Of a DNA stretch of 64,000 bases, positions 56,601-64,000 are shown in pieces. Below the pieces are notes generated by a model. The model made no database searches. It was not told where the DNA came from and was given only the letters and a program-made list of their open reading frames with translations. Every line of letters starts with the position of its first letter. Positions within the stretch are counted from its first letter, which is position 1. This stretch comes from Raphanus sativus. Taxonomy: Eukaryota; Streptophyta; Magnoliopsida; Brassicales; Brassicaceae. The position numbers were made by a program, and so were the translations under genes. The DNA lies in assembly GCF_000801105.2 (NCBI RefSeq), contig NC_079515.1, forward strand, positions 1,612,001 to 1,676,000, in the 5' to 3' direction.

Positions 56601-59600
56601 TGTCTGCATGAGCGCATGTATATAAAATAAATAAACTAACCTTCACAACGTGTGGAAGAGATGTGAGAAGTTCAAATAATTTATTGATGACATTTCCAAC
56701 TGCGTCTGGAAAGTACTTGAGAAAGGGACTCACTGCTTCCAGATAGTGCACATGCACTTTTATAAGTTCTGGTTCATTCCACTTCAGAGAGAGAAGCTGC
56801 TGAAGCAAACCTGTGCCATCAACAACACAGAAAAATGAGTTTTTGACAAAGCCGAGAAAAACTAGTGGATATGACATATGCATCTATATACCCTGAAAAT
56901 TTCCACATAATGCATAATGAGCTTCAGAACTTCCGCCAGCTAACTCATTCGATCCATCAAAAACCGTTGCCACAACACAGTCAAGTGCTAATGACTGGCT
57001 TTCCATCACTGCTACATCCTGAATATATTTTTTTGTATTCATGAGCTCAATGAAGAGGAACTCAACAGAAGAAAAAATAAGTGTTAGTGACAAAACCTGA
57101 AGAGGTGCTGGAGAAGCCAATAGATTATTAATGAGTGTAATAACCCTTTCGGATAATTTGGTACTAGAAACGAGAGGCCTATGAGAAGCAATATGCTTGA
57201 TCAATTCTAACTGCAGGAAAAGAAAGAAGTGTTGCGTTAATATTTTTCTGGAAATACAAAACACCAATGCATTTGATCAAGGAACGTACGAGCTTGGATC
57301 GGTACTGAGCAAAGTTTCCCTTTCCTTCATTTTCATATTCATCACTCCAGAGTTCTAGAGGCCCAAGGGAAAGAGCCATTCCAGAAGGAACTTTTTCTTT
57401 CTTAAGCATCCGCTGGAAGGATACATCCAGTAGAGCGCCAGAGATGTCATCGTTAATAAGACTTAAAGTCTTTTTCTTCTCACAGTCAACCTGGCTTGAA
57501 CTATCCACACAGCCAGCTGATGATACCTCACTAGGCTTCGGAAGTAAATACCGCATCAATGACTGAAACTCAAAAGGAATAGACGCTGAAGTTAGCAAAC
57601 AAATAATCTGTTGAATTTAAAATTTCCCTATGAAGGCGGTTGGATTAGGGAAGACCACATACCAGCCAACAAAGAAGTGCCTCGAAGTGAAGGCCGAACT
57701 TGAAGTGTTGGAAAAAACCAAGCATCTATACAAAAAATTAAAACGAATAAAGGCAACATATTCCACAGCATTATTTTTGAGAAAACAAATATCTGAACAA
57801 ACCAAATTATTAATGCTACCATGAATAGAAAACAACATCAGGTAACAAAAAAGAAAACAATTCAGCAATACGAGATCGATATCGTACCTGCTGAAGATAA
57901 GCGGCCATAACGCCATTATCAGAAGAGATACATTGCAAGCTCGTTGAGCCTAAAGAGGCCATACTCTCACACAGGCATTCAGCAAAATCATAATCATTTT
58001 CACCAATAACGCTAGAACTTGCGGAGAATCTAGTTAAGAAATCTCTGGAGACATTCGTCAAGGTCTGAAACAAATTGCTAACTGCAGAATCAAACTCTGC
58101 AGTAGAAGCATCATTGGGTCTTTTTCTGCAGACAAGAACAGCTAAAAAAATTACAAAGATGCTCATTATGTAAGTACATTAGATCCAACATCCAGTTGCT
58201 TTACCTTAAGCAGACGAGTTTGAAAACCTCACAAGCACGCAGACGGAAGTCAGGAGATGAAAGTAAGAAGCTGCACCTATTATGAGTTGGAGAGCACGTC
58301 ATCAGCAAGAAACAAAGCACGACTAGTACCAATATAACAAGCTCTGCAAAGGTATTAATCAAACCGTACCCACTAAGAATTCCAAATCTGGCAAGATCTG
58401 GAACAGGAGCCCACGCAGCATATGCGATGATGGCATTCAAACAAGCTATAACCACATCCGCATGCTGTTTTGCCGATTCAGTGTGCTGCCTACCAGCTTC
58501 ATTCATAGCAGCACCAAAGTGTCTCTCAAGAAGCTACATTTTACTTTTTATTCAGAAAAACAGCACTGCAGCAAACAAATTTATTGAGAGGAGAAGTCTG
58601 TGGCACACATTATACAATAAAGGCAAAATCTCAGGCAAAGATTGAGCAAGTCCGCGCAACAATAGCCGACGCCTACTACCTGAATAGAAGTCCAATTGAG
58701 AAGTTAGAAAGCAGAGTTCACCAGATCGAATTGCCACTTTTGAATTAAGTGTCACTGAACTGAGCTTAATGTGAGCATAAAGAATTACAAAACAAACATA
58801 TGTGAGCATGCTTGTCTTTCCTAACATGATTAAGTTTAGATTAATTCAAACTTCTAATAGTATAAAATACCTCACTCTGGCAACAGATTAACGTGAGAAA
58901 CTTTTATTTATGTATAATTCTCTTACATACCTTCCAAGTCCTCATTGTGAACTGTAATATCTTCAGGGAGCCATCTCAACGTCATCAAGGTCAATTCAGC
59001 CTAATGTTTAAGACAAAAAAAGAAAAGAAATAGTTTATTGCCTGCCTCAACAAAATGAGAGAATCATCGAGTAAAATAAATGAGTGAGCATTCTACTTGT
59101 ATGGGACCCTGTGCAGACAAGGAAGCTAGTAAAGTAAATATCTCTTGCCAATGATCAGGACCATATCGTCTAACTATCTGCAACAAGATAAAGATATTAG
59201 TCTGAGAAAAGTGAGAGGAAGAAAATAGCAATTATGACAGCAAGTGAATACTCAAAGCAATTTTGAACTCCTACCTCAGCTACAAGGGAAGCTGACTGAC
59301 TCTTGAGAGGCCAACTCTCACACGCATTAGCAACCTCTGACAATAGTTCAATAGAAACCTTAACAAGATCACTGCACTCCAGAGGAGTTAATTCGTCCCA
59401 CCGTAGCCTAACCAAGTGCTGCAAAAAAGAGATATCTTCATCATAACGTTTATTTGCTAAAAAAAAAATGAGAATCATGTACATCAAGCAACATAATGCA
59501 TTGAGATAATGCATAGCATCGAGATTTTATCAAATTACAAAAAGGGACATGTGTACCTATGTCAGGAGATTAAATAAACATTTAGAACTAGTTGACTTGC

Positions 59601-59730
59601 CGTTCAAACAGTCTCTACAAATCTCTCTAGTACTTCTCATTGTAAAAATATATATACACATGTTGAATTAACCATCAAGATTCATAGTTTCAAACTTCAA
59701 ATAGTTAAGGAGAACTGTTAAAAAAAATTC

Positions 59731-59785
<55 letters not shown>

Positions 59786-59789
59786 AAAA

Positions 59790-59842
<53 letters not shown>

Positions 59843-60373
59843 TTTGGCTTAAGCATCTTCTCTACACCAGTTTCTAATAACAGCAGAAGCAGGGAAAATT
59901 ACAGAATATATTTGCACAACAAACCTGTAGCATCTTAAAAGCATGCAAACGAATTTCTGAAGACCACTCTTTCTTCACAAGAAGCAAAGAAGTATTTGCC
60001 AAAACCCTGACATCTCCCGATTTTATCTGCAATACGTTTCCAAACAAAAAAAAATAAGAAAGACCATTAGGTTACTCAAATCAGAGTAAATCAATTCAAA
60101 AGTGTTCATAATGTGAGATCAGGAACCCTAAAACTGGAAAGCCCAAGGCAAAGAGACTAATGCTCATCTAAACATCGCGAACACACACAACATATGCAAA
60201 TATAAACACGCGAATCGATGATGACACAGCAAAACGTGTTTTTTTTTAAAAAGGAGTATTACAGATTCCAGGAACTCGACCGCCGATTTGCGAGTGACAG
60301 GGGTGGAGCTGTAATCGAGGACGGCGAGAATCGCTCCAGCTACATTACTCGCCGTGGAGCTGCTAACGTCCAT
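53695..60373 (-). CDS. HST: HASTY / exportin-5 nuclear export receptor
   Basis: About 22 exons on the minus strand, from MDVSSSTASNVAGAILAVLD (start 60373) to KDRGYQARQKLEKMKVTQ (stop at 53695). Readable segments in order are DVRVLANTSLLLVKKEWSSE, RLRWDELTPLECSDLVKVS, YGPDHWQEIFTLLASLSAQG, LMTLRWLPEDITVHNEDLE and ESAKQHADVVIACLNAIIAY. Then come RACEVFKLVCLRKRPND, LRYLLPKPSEVSS, DVAVMESQSLALDCVV, MKLEVMEENLLRDLTREIA, FSAVIRGLGVESNAIKSPD and ALAAQKSLISPVSLV. HASTY is the plant importin-beta family orthologue of exportin-5, a HEAT-repeat receptor that works with Ran and is needed for normal microRNA accumulation and phase change. It is AT3G05040 in the syntenic block from memory. I found no frame breaks in the readable exons. 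One intron has a small MITE and another has long (TA)n arrays. Confidence 0.95.
55032..55184. mobile_element. Small MITE in a HASTY intron
   Basis: About 153 bp with imperfect terminal inverted repeats of about 45 bp. The left end GGAGCATCTCCAAACTCACT pairs with the complement of the right end (GAGTATTTTCAACCTCACTT). The interior is AT-rich and non-coding. It lies about 20 bp from the splice donor of the exon ending near 55207. The target duplication is not clear. Confidence 0.6.
59734..59840. repeat. Twin (TA)n arrays in a HASTY intron
   Basis: Two TA runs, 59734-59779 and 59792-59840, are each preceded by AAAAAAATTCATAT. The spacer plus array therefore looks duplicated. Confidence 0.9.
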
Positions 60374-61394
60374 TATTACAACCGAAACGTGAAGATAGAT
60401 TCTCACAATTTCGCGGACGTCTGGGGTTTAGCTTTTGGTGGTGAAGGTTTATGAAACCGACGGTTCTTCTTAAATACACTTCGTACTCTTTTTTTATTAG
60501 TTAGTTTTAATTACGAAAAACATCCTACGCCGACTATTACAATAAATTACATATAAGACTTTATATACTATAGTATTCCTTTGTTGTCAGCTGGTGACTA
60601 TAATATACTGAACACAAATGTTCGATATTTTAAATGTTTTACACATATTAAAAATAATAAATAGACTATTTTATTTATTATTTTAGTTTTATCAATAAAG
60701 TTTTACTAACTCATATTTTTAAATTTTATTTCATGTTTTAGTTTTAAAGACAAATGCATTTATACTCTATAAAATTAATCTTTCAAATACAATAAAAAAA
60801 TCTTAAAAATCAATTTTCAAAATACGAAAAGACAAATTTTGTAGGAAAAAGTAGAAATGTGTGCTTGGTGTTGTCAACTTTGTTTTCATCAGTTTGATAT
60901 GATGGGAGTTATTAAATCTTTATTTTGAACTAAATGTAATAATTTAAATTAAATTTAGTCCATACAGTTTTAAAGAATCATCATATGGCACAATATTTGA
61001 AAAAAATAAATCACTAAATTTGAAAGAACAGGTTCTTCTAATTTAAAAATATACAAAATAACTCAAATGTTCCACTTATCCTAAGTTGCCAACTTTACAT
61101 AAGAACATAATGCGAATATTTATTTCTTCATCCGGAGTTTTCTTTTCTATATACATTTAAAATCAATAAAAGCAAAAATAAATATCTTTACATAGAACAT
61201 CATAGAATGTAATTCCCTCATTTAAATGTTTTTTTTTTTGTCAAATCTCTTGTACAACAATGCACAAATCAAATAAATAAGAAACATATAATCCTCCAAA
61301 AAAGTAATTAAAAAAAATCTTTTTTTTCTCATATCAAAAAGGAAGAACCTTATGAAACTTGGAGGTGAAGATAATAATAACAAATCTCATCAAA
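60374..61394. other. HASTY promoter and AT-rich intergenic DNA
   Basis: 60374-60480 is the likely HASTY leader. The rest is AT-rich with no gene visible, up to the stop codon of the kinase gene. Confidence 0.5.
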
Positions 61395-64000
61395 TCAAAC
61401 AACGATTCTTTTCCCTTTAAGCTTAGCAGCCCTTCTTCTCTCCTTGTTAATATCTTTCATCCTCCTTCCTGTCGAGTCAGGCGCATCAGTGGGAGCCAAA
61501 GGACCTGACCAAGTCTGGAACGGCTCTTTGGAGTAAGTTGCAGTGAACGAGTTTGAGCTAAACGGTATCTCTGATGGATCAAGTCTCCGTGAAGATCCAA
61601 CTTGAAAACCAAGCGAACCGTCTTGATGCGGTGGAGGAAACTTCTCACTCTTGCTCTTTGCATTAGCGTGTGTGATCAAACGCATCCTCTGTTTTTTTTT
61701 TTTTTTTTGAAAAAGAGATTCAGACACGAACTGAGAAGTAAACTATGAATGTTGTGTTGTTGCAGGAAAAGACTTACATCGATGTTAGATTGATTCTCAG
61801 CATTGGCTTCAGGAGCAGGCATTGCTCTTGGTGGTGCTCGTTCTCTAGGTCTGATTCTTCTTCCGCTCTCTCCATGAACCTTACGTGCATCCCTTTGTCT
61901 GCACACATGAATACATTGGTTTGGTAACGACTTGAGCAATGAACAAAGCCTACAAGCTATAAAAGGAAACTTTTACCTTCTATACTCTTCGTCTCGTTTC
62001 TTGGCATCAATCTCTTTAGTTGGAGGGTACTTGGGGAGCTCAGAAGGCTCGCATGCAAGCGGCTCCGTCATGAAGAACTGTACAGCCAAAACATATCAGC
62101 CATTGAAGTCTAAATCATGATCAAATCACACGTCCAAAGATTCAAAGTTTCTAAGGTTTTAATCATCTTAACCAAACTGGTGCTCTGTTTCAAAGTCTCA
62201 AACTTTCCATTGTGAAAGTCTTAGGGCTGGAATTTTAAACCGAACCAAACCAAAAATTTTGTTAGTTCAATTAGGAGTTCGGTTCGATTTGATAGATTTT
62301 TTTTTAAAAAAATTCTCTTTTCGGTTTAGCAATCGGTTATTTCGGTTTTCTCTGAAAAAAAATATAACCAAACTATACAAAAACTCAAACCGAACTAACT
62401 AAACTTCAAACAGAACTACCAGAAATAACCAAATTAACCGAACTTATCCAATTTTTTTAACAAAACTAAACCAAAACATAACCTAAATCAAGAACTTTGG
62501 TAGGATTTTAGAAAATCTAACTAACAGAAAACCGAACCGTACTTTATTTTGGGTTAATTTGGTAAGGTTTATGTTGAACCGAACTACAGGCCTGACTGAA
62601 ACACTTACATCACTCATCAACGCATCTGTAGCTGTGAGGCGGTCAAGGGGATCAAGAGCAAGAAGCCTATCAACTAGAGAAAGCGCCTCAGGAGAGAAAG
62701 CTTTGTATTCCTCTCTTACTTTTCTTTTAACCTGCGGTTTAGGCATGTTATTAGCATGCTTGAGATTAGAAGGAAGCCTTATCTTCCTCCAATACTCTTC
62801 TGAAGGCGTCCCACATAACCTATGTATCCTATGCAACTGATCAACCTGCACACGTCACGTTTTCCACATTATGAAACAAAACCAAACCTGAAAAACATAA
62901 AAACATGAATACTACTACCAACCTCGTTACGACCTGGCATGATCGGTCTACCGGATAACAACTCGGCTAGAATGCAACCAGCGCTCCATAAATCAATGCC
63001 GACACCGTACTCAACAGCACCGTAAAGCAGCTCTGGTGCTCTGTACCATAAAGTAACAACACGTGTCGTCATCTTCTCCCTTTGACCCGCTTCGAAGAAC
63101 GTCGCGAGACCAAAATCTCCTATTCTGAGAACTCCATCGTCGTCTATAAGAAGGTTTGATCCTTTGATATCACGGTGAAGAACTCCTTGGCTGTGGCAGT
63201 GCTCTAGCCCCGAGAGTATTTGCTTCATATAGCACTTCACCTGAACACACAACGTTAGACATTTATCAAATACACATAAGATATCATCAAGTCTAAAGGC
63301 CTTCTTCTGAACCTGTTGTTCGGTGAATATTATGTCAGGGCTTGCAGCGAGACCAGCTAGATCGTGGTGCATATAACGGAACACCAAGTATAAACTAGTT
63401 GACATCCTCGAAGTAACCAAACCTTCTAGCTTGATGACATTGGGATGATTCAGTCTCCTCAGAATCAGAATCTCTCTAGCCATGAACTTCAAGTTCTCCT
63501 GCTCCCTAGTGTCGCACCGCACTTTCTTTAACGCCACGATAGCTCCTGTCAACGAGTCTCTCGCTTTGTACACATTACTATACGTTCCTGATCCAATCTA
63601 CATACACAAAGCAACAGACTTTCAAATACATTGCAAAGAACAAAAAGAAACAGAGTTTAATTCTCACTTTACCTTCTCAATCTTCTCAAAGGAATCAGCT
63701 TTTCGTGGAAGCCATCCGTTTAGAGCTTCCCCGCAGACTTCAGTCAGCCACGGTGGCCATCCGGCGGCTACTTGCTCGCCTAGCAAGTTCTTTGGTGGGT
63801 TGCTCAGTCTCGGATCAGGCTTAGCAGACCTTTTTGGTTTCCTCTCTTTGGTGTCTCCATTCTCTTCTTTGTAATCCTCCACAATAGCTTCACCGTTCCT
63901 AACCTCTTCACCACCAGCAGAAGCAGAAGTAACAACACTAGTAGTAGTGGTGCTCTCTGTGGTTTCGGTTTTGGTCACAACGGACACATTGTTTGATTCT
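61395..64000 (-). CDS. CDK-like Ser/Thr protein kinase, 5' end outside the window
   Basis: Seven exons are visible on the minus strand: >64000-63674, ~63599-63312, ~63242-62924, 62846-62609, ~62079-61977, ~61897-61778 and ~61690-61395. The frame is open through the window edge without an ATG, so the N-terminus is missing. The pre-kinase region is acidic/Ser/Thr-rich and includes WPPWLTEVCGEALNGWLPRK. Kinase motifs are the Gly loop IGSGTYSNVYKA, catalytic Lys in VALKKV, FMAREI in the PSTAIRE position, HRDIKGSN, DFGLA, WYRAPELLYGA and DLWSAGCILAELL. The tail is basic (RRIRPRERAPPRA) and ends KAKLKGKRIVV-like (RRAAKLKGKRIVV). These resemble the plant CDKC/CRK-type kinases with extensions on both sides; AT3G05050 is the syntenic gene from memory. 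All catalytic residues are present. Cyclin dependence is not shown. Confidence 0.92.
62225..62594. mobile_element. Putative hAT-type MITE in a kinase intron
   Basis: About 370 bp, AT-rich, containing many AACCGAAC and TTCGGTTY units. The ends TTAGGGCTGGAATTT and CTACAGGCCTGAC form a short imperfect inverted repeat. The possible 8-bp flanks TGAAAGTC and TGAAACAC match at only 6 of 8 positions. The right edge is about 15 bp from the exon 4 donor (GTAAGT, 62608-62603). Confidence 0.45.

Noticed and set aside
1..64000. rRNA, tRNA, CRISPR arrays, operons or bacterial insertion sequences
   Set aside because: None seen. The gene structure is entirely that of a plant nuclear genome.

Overview
This window is nuclear DNA from a flowering plant of the mustard family (Brassicaceae). 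Genes have many short exons separated by AT-rich introns. The gene order DUF3444 - DHHC S-acyltransferase - DnaJ/DUF3444 - FRIGIDA-like - TRAPP Trs33 - transmembrane-40 - acyl carrier protein - NHX antiporter - HASTY - CDK-like kinase matches, as I remember it, the Arabidopsis thaliana chromosome 3 block around AT3G04960-AT3G05050. The species cannot be named from sequence alone. Exon edges below were read by hand from GT/AG sites and frame continuity.

Layout. 1-5950: a defensin-like peptide gene between AT-rich direct repeats, then a 5'-truncated, broken LINE. 5950-20121: a tandem duplication. Copy 1 is a coiled-coil/DUF3444 gene followed by a wrecked piece of the S-acyltransferase gene; copy 2 is a second coiled-coil/DUF3444 gene (frameshifted near its end) followed by the complete PAT17-like gene. 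A full-length LINE with both ORFs open and a 19-bp target-site duplication sits in the 3' tail of copy 1. 20500-24700: a J-domain protein with two DUF3444 domains and a duplicated leader exon. 25396-34502: two tandem FRIGIDA-like genes separated by a nest of transposons (Mutator-type MITE, Helitron, TRIM-like LTR element). 35420-41899: a TRAPP subunit and an SCD2-like coiled-coil gene with serially duplicated exons. 42369-43022: a dead transmembrane-40 gene. 43399-50265: plastid acyl carrier protein, a TRF-like Myb protein and a vacuolar NHX2-type Na+/H+ exchanger. 52681-53508: an ~0.8-kb retroposon with a poly(A) tail and 13-bp target duplications. 53695-60373: HASTY/exportin-5. 61395-64000: a CDK-like kinase running off the window.

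The genes do not form a pathway. The coherent theme is three DUF3444 genes plus a neighbouring S-acyltransferase, with repeated local duplication and decay. I found no clearly novel multi-gene system. The most interesting items are the structured DUF3444/PAT duplication with conserved AACGG (MSA-like) promoter motifs, the exon-repeat architecture of the SCD2-like gene, the duplicated leader exon of the DnaJ gene, the MITE insertion confirmed by a paralogous near-empty site, and the 0.8-kb retroposon.
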